Below are positions 54,220 through 62,169 of a DNA stretch of 64,000 nt, in pieces. The DNA is taken from NCBI RefSeq assembly GCF_003971255.1, contig NZ_CP034660.1, positions 1,550,001 to 1,614,000 on the forward strand, given 5' to 3'. The DNA is from Colwellia sp. Arc7-635 (lineage in GTDB: Bacteria; Pseudomonadota; Gammaproteobacteria; Enterobacterales; Alteromonadaceae). Numbering within the stretch: position 1 is the first letter of the stretch; each line of letters opens with the position of its first letter. The notes under the pieces are model-generated. The model made no database searches and was not told the origin of the DNA. It worked only from the letters and a program-made list of their open reading frames with translations. The translations under genes were made by a program, and so were the position numbers.

Positions 54220-54684
54220 ATGAAAAATATCGCATGGATACTGGCCTTAACATTAAGCATTTTTATCTCGGCTCAAGCAAAAGAAGTTAATTTTGGTGCT
54301 CCCGTAGATGAATCTACTTTAGTTGATATTTCAACTATATTGTCTTCTCCTAAAGTCTATTTAGATAAAACAGTAACGGTATCTGGCATGATCGTAGGTG
54401 TTTGTAATAAAAGGGGCTGTTGGATGGACTTAGCTTCAGATACAAAATTTGAAAAGCTTCGCATCAAAGTACGTGATGGTGACATGGTATTTCCATTAAC
54501 GGCGAAAGGTCGCCAAGCATTGGCCATGGGAACCTTGAAGGCTATCCAGTTGAACTTAGAGCAAACTCGTCACTACAAAGAAAGCTTAGCTAAGCGAATG
54601 GGCGAGAACTTTGAGTCTGCAGCGATCACTGAACCCATGGCTATTTACCAAATATCTCCAGTAGGGGTGAAGATTCTTGACTAG
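54220..54684 (+). CDS. DUF4920 periplasmic protein
   Basis: A 154-aa protein with signal peptide (cut after SAQA). It contains VTVSGMIVGVCNKRGCWMDL, the DUF4920 signature with C-x4-C (VCNKRGCW), an OB-like fold, and RIKVRDGDMVFPLTAKG. The two cysteines may form a disulfide or bind a metal. DUF4920 genes often sit beside PepSY genes, as here, where the stop overlaps the next start by 8 bases. Ribosome site GGAAAA ahead of ATG. Confidence 0.85.
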   Translation: MKNIAWILALTLSIFISAQAKEVNFGAPVDESTLVDISTILSSPKVYLDKTVTVSGMIVGVCNKRGCWMDLASDTKFEKLRIKVRDGDMVFPLTAKGRQALAMGTLKAIQLNLEQTRHYKESLAKRMGENFESAAITEPMAIYQISPVGVKILD

Positions 54685-55243
54685 AAAGCTATCGATAAAC
54701 TGGTTTCGCTTAAATAGGTGTTTACATCGAGACTTTGGCTATTTAGCTATTGGTTTAACTATAGTTTTTGCAGTGTCAGGTATTGCTGTTAACCATATTG
54801 ATGATTGGAATCCCAATTATCAGGTTGAGCGAATTGAAAAAAAAATCTACGTACTTAATAGCTTGCCTGAGCCTGAGTTAAATGAAAAAATAATTCAGTT
54901 ATTTTCGATTAATCAGGCCATTAAGGCTAGTTATTGGGAAACAAGCCAGCATTACAAGTTGTTTTTAGGTGATGGAGGAACATTGTCGGCAAACTTTATA
55001 AACGATATCGTGGTTTATGAAAAAATATCAGAAAGAGTCGTATTAAAACAATTTAATACGATACATTTGAATGAAGTTAAATATGGTTGGATTATTTTTT
55101 CTGATATTTATGCCGGTATTTTATTGTTTTTAGCCATATCGTCTTTATTTATGGTGAAGGGAAAGTACAGTCCATGGAGGCCACGTAAAGGTTGGCTAGT
55201 ATTGTTAGGTATATTTATTCCAACAATATATATGTTTGTTTAA
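54677..55243 (+). CDS. PepSY-associated transmembrane protein
   Basis: A 188-aa protein starting at TTG, overlapping the DUF4920 gene. The N-terminus LNRCLHRDFGYLAIGLTIVFAVSGIAVNHIDDWNPNY is typical of short PepSY-associated membrane proteins (histidine HRDFGY, then HIDDW). A periplasmic domain of about 80 residues follows, then FNTIHLNEVKYGWIIFSDIYAGILLFLAISSLFMVKGKYSPWRPRKGW and a third membrane segment at the end. The LHLN/H residues near membrane ends could bind heme; larger relatives reduce ferric chelates or carry electrons across the membrane. Last gene of the operon. Confidence 0.87.
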   Translation: MTRKLSINWFRLNRCLHRDFGYLAIGLTIVFAVSGIAVNHIDDWNPNYQVERIEKKIYVLNSLPEPELNEKIIQLFSINQAIKASYWETSQHYKLFLGDGGTLSANFINDIVVYEKISERVVLKQFNTIHLNEVKYGWIIFSDIYAGILLFLAISSLFMVKGKYSPWRPRKGWLVLLGIFIPTIYMFV

Positions 55244-55283
55244 GCTATATTAAAACAGCAAATGTAGTGTGTTTTAATATAGC
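55244..55283 (+). terminator. 14-bp hairpin at the end of the receptor operon
   Basis: GCTATATTAAAACA pairs with TGTTTTAATATAGC directly after the PepSY stop codon. No T-run follows, so it may protect the mRNA end or need Rho. Confidence 0.55.
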
Positions 55284-55362
55284 TCTAAAATAGGCTTTAA
55301 TTTCTTAATAAAAGCAGAAAGAGATGCCTAACACCATAACATCTAACATCCTAATATTTAAG

Positions 55363-55398
55363 CATAACTCTGCCATTAATATCGGCAGAGTTATGCTC
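55363..55398. terminator. second hairpin downstream of the operon
   Basis: AGCATAACTCTGCC pairs with GGCAGAGTTATGCT around ATTAATATC. A strong stem without a clear T-run; it lies between the operon end and the short minus-strand remnant. Confidence 0.5.
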
Positions 55399-55405
55399 TA
55401 AAACT

Positions 55406-55504
55406 TTACGTAAATTCAGCTTCAATGTTGACGGTGGTATTAACGCCTGGATCAGCAAGGATACGAACTTTCAGAGGATTACCTGTACGTCTGCTAAAAA
55501 CTCA
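55406..55504 (-). pseudogene. short C-terminal coding remnant
   Basis: Minus strand, ending at TAA 55406-55408: SRRTGNPLKVRILADPGVN followed by TTVNIEAEFT. The composition is GC-richer than its surroundings and reads as a beta-rich protein end, while a stop (TGA) closes the frame only a few codons upstream. Family not identified. Confidence 0.45.
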
Positions 55505-55775
55505 TGTTACCAGGGAAAATTCAGCTAATTTAACTAATTAACTAATGCCACATTAGAGACCTTAGCCTTTAAAAATAACATATTAGTAATAAGCCTTTGA
55601 AGCTATCCATACTCCTTGCCTGTATCCGAACACATACCCAGCGCTTAAGCTTTAACGCTTCTGTCATCAGTAAACGTGTAAATTTGCTGATGTATCAAAG
55701 GCTATTACCTTACTTCTAATGCTAGAATGCTTGTCTTTGGAAAGTCTCTTTTTCGTATTCGGGTTTGTTGTATAA

Positions 55776-58742
55776 ATGAATTGTATATCTGCAAGTATTT
55801 TTGGTCGTTTTATTGGGAAAAATAGACAAATTAACCTTAATGAAACGGGATTGTCGTTTGAGATTGAGAACAGCTTAATTGAGATTAAATGGCAAGCCCT
55901 TGTTGCTCCTCCCATATTTCATATCAGTTTTTTTGGTCAAATAATTACCCTGAAAACGGCTCAGCAAAGCTATGTGCTGAATATGCATGCTTATAGTTCA
56001 AAGCTTATGAAAAAACCTGAGTGCGAGCAGCTGTGGGTTGCGGCTAATCGTCAACGTCTTGAGACCTTGTTAGCTTCGATAGAAAAAATAACGGTTAATC
56101 AATATATTCGTCAATCGAGTATTAAACGCTTTCAATTGCTTATTAAACAAGAGTTTCAACGTTGGTTTCCTTGGATTAAAAAAAGTAAAGCTTTGCCAGC
56201 GGTGACTGAAAAATTGCAGTGGCTTTCGCATTACGCCTATTGGCAGACACAAGACATAGAAGATTGTCGCGAGCGCTATATCACCCGACAATTGCAAATT
56301 CATCAAGACTTTTTTGATGGCGTTGAGTCTAACCCTTTAACTTTATCTCAGCGTCGAGCCTGTATTATCGATAATGATAATAATCTGTTATTAGCAGGGG
56401 CCGGAACCGGAAAAACCAGCGTTATGGTGGGGCGAACAGGGTATTTGCTTAATAGCCAGCAAGCTAAGCACAGCGATATTTTATTATTGGCTTATGGCCG
56501 AAAAGCCGCGGATGAAATGGACGGGCGAATAAAAGAAAAATTGTTATTAGACAAATATTCTAACGATAAAATAGGCGCGACTACTTTTCATAGTTTAGGT
56601 TTACATATTATTGCGCAAGTAGAAGGTAAAAAACCGAGTTTATCGCGATTTTCGGAGGATGAAAAAGCAAAAACTCAATGGCTTGAAAGTTGTTTTGAAA
56701 AACTGATCAATGAGCATGCACAATATCGTCGGCTTATTATCGAGTATTTCAATCAATATTATTACGTTGAGCGCAACGATTTTGACTTTAAAAGCCTAGG
56801 TGATTATTACCAATACTTGAACGACAATAATATTCGCAGCTTTAAAGGCGATAAAGTTAAAAGCTTTGCTGAGCTGTATATTGCTAATTGGTTGTTTAGT
56901 CATGGTATTGAATATCAGTACGAGGCTAATTATGCGCATGATGTTAAAACGCTGCAGCGCAGGCAATACCGACCTGATTTTTTTCTCCCTGAACTTAATG
57001 TTTATATTGAATATTATGGGCTAGACGAGAATGGTGATACCGCACCTTTTGTTGATAATAATGCTTATCATGAAACCATTAAATGGCAACGCAACACTCA
57101 TCAAATGTACCAAACTTGCTGTCTTGAATTAAGTTACGCTCAGCATAAAAAAGGCACGTTAATTAATGCATTAGATGCTTTTATTAAGAATCAACCCATT
57201 GAATTTGAATTACTACCGGACGAAGCCGTACTCGACAGCTTAAAAGAAAGTGGCGGTATAACGCAGCTGGCCAATTTATTTTCTCAGCTAGTGGGTCTTT
57301 ATAAAGCTGCTTGTTTAGATGTGTCTTTAGAGAAAAGTGTTATTGCTAACGCTGCGGATCCAAAGCAAACCGTCAAGGCCTTGGTGTTATTTAAACCTAT
57401 TTTAAGCCACTATGACGCTTATTTAAAAAAACATGCTGAAATTGATTTTGAAGATATGATCAATAAGGCACTCAGCTATGTTCAAACAGGTCAATTTCAA
57501 TCACCGTGGCGTTATATCATGGTGGATGAATTCCAAGATATTTCAGAGCCTAGGGCGCGATTAGTGAAAGCGTTACGTGATAACAATAAAGCGTGTTCTG
57601 TATTTGCGGTCGGAGACGATTGGCAGGCTATTTATCGCTTTAGTGGTGCAGACGTTACCTTAACCACTGGTTTTGCTGATTACTTCGGTGTGATTGGCGC
57701 AACCACGCAATCAACCTTAGATACTACTTTTCGGTTTAATAACCAAATTGGCAAAGTTGCCACTGACTTTATCAGCAAAAATCCGGCGCAAATTCATAAA
57801 ACTATTCATTCTTTGCAACAAGTAGCAGCGCCTGCTATTTCATTACTTCAGCGTGATAGCGCGACTTTATCTAAAGCTGCCTATAACGCGACGACCTCTG
57901 CAAACAACCATATTATTGATGAAATTAAAAATGGTGCAATTGATGATGTATTAGCCGCCATTTCAGCTAAAACTAATAAGCCTGTTAGGGTCTATTTTTT
58001 AGCACGCTTTTGGTTTCAACTGCCGAGTAAAGTCGAGCTTGAACGCTTAAGTATTCAATACCCCTTATTAACGCTTGAATCGCAATCATTTCATGCCTCA
58101 AAAGGTAAAGAAGCTGATTACGTAATTATTGTGGGATTAAAAAAAGGGGCTCTAGGTTTTCCGTCTGAGAAGGCGACACCAGCACTGCTTGAAGCATTGC
58201 TTGCGAAAAAAGAAGTTTTTGAATATGCGGAAGAACGTCGTTTGTTTTATGTGGCACTTACTAGAGCGAAAAATCGCGTTTATATTATTGCCGATATGGC
58301 CGAAACTAGTTGTTTTGTTAAAGAGCTTATAGCGGAACATGAGCACGATATTGAATTTGATGAGTTTGGTCGTGCCGCTAGTCAAAAATTAATAGACGAG
58401 ATGAACTGCTTAGCGTGTGAAACTGGCATATTAAAAAAACGCACAGGTCAGTATGGCGATTTTTATTCCTGTTCAAACTTTCCTCGTTGTCAGCACAAAG
58501 AAAACCCTTGTTCAAATTGTGAAAGCCCGATGACTCGAAAGCGTTTTACGGGGGTTAAGCTCTGCTTAAACCCCGCATGTAATACCATGATACCAATCTG
58601 TAAAAAGTGTGACGCAGAAATGGTGTTACGTTCCAGTAAAAATGGTCAGTTTTGGGGCTGTAAAAACTTTAAAGGTAATGAGCCCATGAGCTGTAAAAAT
58701 GGTATCGATGCAGCAAAAATTAGTTGGCCAGAATTAATTTAA
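55776..58742 (+). CDS. UvrD-type helicase (helicase IV-like) with nuclease-like insert and zinc fingers
   Basis: A 988-aa superfamily 1 helicase. Residues 1-110 form the helicase IV-type N-terminal domain; Walker A is AGAGTGKT (207-213 region), motif II MVDEFQDIS, and motif VI EERRLFYVALTRAKNRVYI. Residues about 362-450 form an embedded PD-(D/E)xK-like block: E366 in SFAELYIANWLFSHGIEYQYE, P400-D401 in RPDFFLPELNVYIEYYG, E412. The last 110 residues hold zinc fingers of topoisomerase type (CLACETG...CSNFPRC, CSNCES...CLNPAC, CKKCDA...C). It may process branched DNA. E. coli HelD is 684 aa. Its promoter and 5' end are duplicated at 43733-43916. Confidence 0.88.
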   Translation: MNCISASIFGRFIGKNRQINLNETGLSFEIENSLIEIKWQALVAPPIFHISFFGQIITLKTAQQSYVLNMHAYSSKLMKKPECEQLWVAANRQRLETLLASIEKITVNQYIRQSSIKRFQLLIKQEFQRWFPWIKKSKALPAVTEKLQWLSHYAYWQTQDIEDCRERYITRQLQIHQDFFDGVESNPLTLSQRRACIIDNDNNLLLAGAGTGKTSVMVGRTGYLLNSQQAKHSDILLLAYGRKAADEMDGRIKEKLLLDKYSNDKIGATTFHSLGLHIIAQVEGKKPSLSRFSEDEKAKTQWLESCFEKLINEHAQYRRLIIEYFNQYYYVERNDFDFKSLGDYYQYLNDNNIRSFKGDKVKSFAELYIANWLFSHGIEYQYEANYAHDVKTLQRRQYRPDFFLPELNVYIEYYGLDENGDTAPFVDNNAYHETIKWQRNTHQMYQTCCLELSYAQHKKGTLINALDAFIKNQPIEFELLPDEAVLDSLKESGGITQLANLFSQLVGLYKAACLDVSLEKSVIANAADPKQTVKALVLFKPILSHYDAYLKKHAEIDFEDMINKALSYVQTGQFQSPWRYIMVDEFQDISEPRARLVKALRDNNKACSVFAVGDDWQAIYRFSGADVTLTTGFADYFGVIGATTQSTLDTTFRFNNQIGKVATDFISKNPAQIHKTIHSLQQVAAPAISLLQRDSATLSKAAYNATTSANNHIIDEIKNGAIDDVLAAISAKTNKPVRVYFLARFWFQLPSKVELERLSIQYPLLTLESQSFHASKGKEADYVIIVGLKKGALGFPSEKATPALLEALLAKKEVFEYAEERRLFYVALTRAKNRVYIIADMAETSCFVKELIAEHEHDIEFDEFGRAASQKLIDEMNCLACETGILKKRTGQYGDFYSCSNFPRCQHKENPCSNCESPMTRKRFTGVKLCLNPACNTMIPICKKCDAEMVLRSSKNGQFWGCKNFKGNEPMSCKNGIDAAKISWPELI

Positions 58743-59307
58743 ATTGTCTTAAATCACCTTGAACGGGCTTAATAAATTGGCTTGAACGGACTTAAATACG
58801 AGAATAGATTTGATTCAATTTAAATTTTTTTGCTTCACGGCCTCAATACAAAGAAAATAAAACAACAATTTAATGCTATTAATTTACTCAATAAGTAAAA
58901 CCTTAGATAAGTGGCTAGCAGCATGACCACCGAGTTTTTAAGGCGCTCAAAAAGGGTAAAAAAACCTAATTTTTGACAATTTTATTTAGCTTCTTATCAA
59001 CGTACTAATTAGATTTACAGTTATTTAATATTAAAGGATAAGAGGTATTTAATTACCTTGCGGTGTTTAATATATATACTATTATTATATTTGAGAATGG
59101 AATCTACCACATCTTTATTTCTAGCTTTATCTCCCCGTATATAACTCAATTTTATTTTAGCGTTTATAAAAAAATTTATAAACGAGTTCATGAAACTTTT
59201 GTTCATATGATATGTAAATAAACATAGTTAAATATTTAATTTTAATATCACAGTTCGATATAGATAAGAGTAAACGTCGATTTTAGTGAACTAATAAAGG
59301 AAGCAGA
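58743..59307. other. intergenic stretch after the helicase gene
   Basis: About 565 bases. Near its start the words CTTGAACGGGCTTAA and CTTGAACGGACTTAA repeat 23 bases apart. A 61-codon minus-strand frame at 59021-59206 is AT-rich and unsupported. No gene called. Confidence 0.45.
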
Positions 59308-59988
59308 ATGAATCATTTTATTATATTAATATTTATTTTAATAATATCAGGGTGCAGCGCTCATGAGGCTTGGAATGGTGATAAAAAGCCAGGAGTATCT
59401 TATGTTTCAATTAATCAAGTTGGTAAGGTAACCTCTAATAATATGGGTGCACAACTCGCTGCAAATTTATTCATGAAAGTATTGGAAGACGGAACTAAAG
59501 AGGAGTTAGTCGAATTTATCGAAGAAAATAATAAACGTAGTACCCTTTTCATTTGGAGCTCTGAATATAATGGTGCGATGATAGACGGTAAAGGAAATAC
59601 TTGTTTGCAAGCAGCAAGTTATGCGCGATCTACAAACTCTACTTTGGATATATCCTCATCATTAATAACAGCATTTACCCAACTAAATTTAAAAAGTGAT
59701 AACGAGAAAGATAAGTTATTAGCCTTAAACATTAGTGAAGCAATATCAAATTTAACAACCAGTAGCAAGCAGAGTACTTATTTATCCGCGGGGCTATTTG
59801 GGCTTTGTTTATTAAATGCTAATGGTGGGCTTGTCGGCATTGATTTAAAAGACGCTCTACTCAAACTCATTGAGTCATCCTCCCTCTCGAATATTGTTGG
59901 AGATGCAGAAGATAAATTAAATATCAAGACGAGTAATAATATGGTGGAGGAGACTATAAACTCTAAAACTAAGGTTTATTTAAAGTAA
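59308..59988 (+). CDS. lipoprotein of unknown function
   Basis: A 226-aa protein: MNHFIILIFILIISGCSAHEAW, lipobox ISGC at C16, preceded by AAGGAAGC. The rest is helical, with QAASYARSTNSTLDISSSLITAFTQLNL, and two cysteines (LQAASYAR after GNTC; LFGLCLL). AT content is high. Family not recognised. A PEP-CTERM tail remnant follows within 14 bases, so this gene may have been dropped into an earlier PEP-CTERM gene; its own sequence shows no sorting tail. Confidence 0.7.
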   Translation: MNHFIILIFILIISGCSAHEAWNGDKKPGVSYVSINQVGKVTSNNMGAQLAANLFMKVLEDGTKEELVEFIEENNKRSTLFIWSSEYNGAMIDGKGNTCLQAASYARSTNSTLDISSSLITAFTQLNLKSDNEKDKLLALNISEAISNLTTSSKQSTYLSAGLFGLCLLNANGGLVGIDLKDALLKLIESSSLSNIVGDAEDKLNIKTSNNMVEETINSKTKVYLK

Positions 59989-60001
59989 TTATGTAGGGCG
60001 A

Positions 60002-60196
60002 ATAAGTGCACAAGATGGTGTCTACGCTGACGCTTGGAATACACTAAATATGAGCTTATCTCGCTCGAGTAACTTACTTTCAGCTTTGCCAACGGCCAAT
60101 ATTGTACCAACGAGCGTGCCAGAGCCAACAACATTTGCTTTGTTTGCATTAACGTTATTCGGCCTTGCGGCAAGAAAAACGCAAACAAAAAAATAA
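60002..60196 (+). pseudogene. orphan C-terminus of a PEP-CTERM protein
   Basis: The frame reads ISAQDGVYADAWNTLNMS and later VPTSVPEPTTFALF, then ALTLFGLAARKTQTKK and TAA. This is a complete PEP-CTERM sorting tail: VPEP, a hydrophobic helix and a basic end. No start codon, signal peptide or body precedes it; the upstream frame closes near 59983. It is therefore the 3' remnant of an exported protein gene. Confidence 0.85.
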
Positions 60197-60620
60197 TAGC
60201 GTAAAAGCAAATCGAGGCAAATCTCATTTACTTGTTAATTATTACGATAAGTTAAATTAATTGGGAATAGCGACCCACCACATTTAATTAATTCTTCTGA
60301 ACATTACTTTGCAGTTTATGTGTAGTTCCCTTAATCAATTTATGTTTATGGGTTACTTAAAAAATAGTGCCCTGTTGTTGGTTCTTCCTGAGTTACAGGG
60401 CTTATAAGTTTGTCTACACGAGTTTATATGGGGTAAACAGCGACAATGTCGTTACCTGTTTTAAGCGCTAAGCATTATTAAATCTTCAATGTGGTTAATA
60501 CAAGCCATTTAATATTGCAATACTTTACAAATTTTAACTATATAAGCGTAAGACTTTCTTCACTTTTAAATATTTCGAGCTAATATAAATATATAACCCC
60601 AATTAATTAGCGTCAGACGT
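60197..60620. other. intergenic stretch with a terminator-like hairpin
   Basis: About 420 bases. GCCCTGT (60369-60375) pairs with ACAGGGC (60395-60401), followed by TTATAAG, probably the terminator of the lost PEP-CTERM gene or of the lipoprotein gene. No reading frame otherwise. Confidence 0.5.
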
Positions 60621-62165
60621 ATGCCTTTCAGTTTGCTTAAAAGTGATGTAGTAAAAATACAATTGAAGCCGTGGCGAATACTTATTGTTGATGATGAAAT
60701 CGATATTCATACCGTAACTAAAATGGCGCTCAAGCGTTTTGAATTAGAAGAAAGAGGTGTGGAATTCTTAAGTGCATTTTCTTCAAAAGAAGCCAAGCAA
60801 ATTATTGAAGAAAATGATGATATAGCATTAATTTTTCTTGATGTTGTAATGGAAACCGACGACGCTGGTTTGCTCGTAGCTAAATGGCTGCGAGAAGAAA
60901 ACAAGAATGTTCTAACACGCATTATATTACGAACCGGACAGCCGGGGCAGGCGCCTGAAGAAGATGTCATTATGAATTATGATATTAATGACTATAAACA
61001 AAAAACTGAATTAGACCGAACTAAATTATTTACTGCCGTTGTAACGGCATTAAGAGCTTACCGAGATTTAATTAAAATAGATCAATCTAGAATCTATGAA
61101 AGGGCTTACAGAGTTGGTTTACAGCAGGTTATTGAATCGACAGCAGATTTACTTCAAGAGAAAACATTAAAAAACTTCTTTAATGGACTATTACAACAAG
61201 TGGTTTCCTTAATTCATGTTGATCAAGAAGGTGCGTTAGTTAAGCCAATCGACGGCGCCGGAACTATCTGTTGTGCTAACGACTATCAAGTTATTGCTGA
61301 GTGCGGAGATATTTCGCTTGAAAATGGCTTAGAGCCAAAAGCCATTGAGTTGCTTGATGAAGCAAGGCGAATAAAAGGCAGTGTTTTTGAAGGCGAACAT
61401 TACGTTGCTTATTTTCCGTCTAATAGTGATAAAGACAGCCTACTGTATTTAAAAGGTAATCAAATTGAGCAGCTAACCGATGTAAATATTCAATTACTCA
61501 ATTTATTTTCAAATAGTATCGGTATTGCTTTTGATAACTTATTGTTAAATGAAGAAATAATTAAAACTCAGGAGGACTTAATCAATCGTTTGGGTAATGC
61601 GGTAGAGTCGCGGTCGAAGGAGTCGGGTAATCATATTAAACGCATGTCAGGGTTCTGTTTTATTTTAGCGCACGAACTGGGTTTATCTGAAAGTGACTGC
61701 GAAATTCTGAAACAATCAACACCAATGCATGATGTCGGTAAAATTTCTATTCCCGATAGTATTTTGCTTAAACCTGGCAGGCTTACAGATGATGAAATGT
61801 TCATCATGAAGCAACATTCAGAATTGGGTTTTGATATTCTGGCAGGATCTGAACGACCAATACTCAACGCCGCAGCAATCATTGCGAAACAGCATCATGA
61901 AAAATTTGATGGCTCCGGATATCCGGCGGGCCTTAAAGGCGACGAAATTCATATATTCGCTAGAATAGTTGCTGTTGCTGATGTCTTTGATGCCTTAATT
62001 CATAAGCGTTGCTATAAAGAACCTTGGGCATTAGAGGACATTTTGACGTTATTTAAACAAGAAACGAATAAGCACTTTGATCCAGATGTTATCGCAGCCT
62101 TTACCCGTAGGCTTGCGGACATACTTGAATTAAATAATAAACTAACAAAAAGTGACTGCTTGTAA
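60621..62165 (+). CDS. response regulator with DUF3369 and HD-GYP domains
   Basis: A 514-aa protein. Receiver domain about residues 15-140 with DD in VDDEIDIH and the phospho-acceptor D in ALIFLDVVME, lysine in DYKQKTE. DUF3369 spans about 170-300 (SRIYERAYRVGLQQVIESTADLLQEKTLKNFFNGLLQQVVSLI). The C-terminal HD-GYP has HDVGKISIPDSILLKPGRLT and HHEKFDGSGYPAGLKGDEI, complete, so it should hydrolyse cyclic di-GMP. The kinase gene follows directly, and the pair probably forms a two-component system. Confidence 0.95.
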   Translation: MPFSLLKSDVVKIQLKPWRILIVDDEIDIHTVTKMALKRFELEERGVEFLSAFSSKEAKQIIEENDDIALIFLDVVMETDDAGLLVAKWLREENKNVLTRIILRTGQPGQAPEEDVIMNYDINDYKQKTELDRTKLFTAVVTALRAYRDLIKIDQSRIYERAYRVGLQQVIESTADLLQEKTLKNFFNGLLQQVVSLIHVDQEGALVKPIDGAGTICCANDYQVIAECGDISLENGLEPKAIELLDEARRIKGSVFEGEHYVAYFPSNSDKDSLLYLKGNQIEQLTDVNIQLLNLFSNSIGIAFDNLLLNEEIIKTQEDLINRLGNAVESRSKESGNHIKRMSGFCFILAHELGLSESDCEILKQSTPMHDVGKISIPDSILLKPGRLTDDEMFIMKQHSELGFDILAGSERPILNAAAIIAKQHHEKFDGSGYPAGLKGDEIHIFARIVAVADVFDALIHKRCYKEPWALEDILTLFKQETNKHFDPDVIAAFTRRLADILELNNKLTKSDCL

Positions 62166-62169
62166 TTAT

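Noticed and set aside
44208-55866. Prophage or integrative element with its own integrase
   Set aside because: Flanking repeats exist, but no integrase, transposase, phage or conjugation gene is present between them.
59021-59206. 61-codon minus-strand gene
   Set aside because: AT-rich low-complexity sequence (N, I, K), no good ribosome site, no family.
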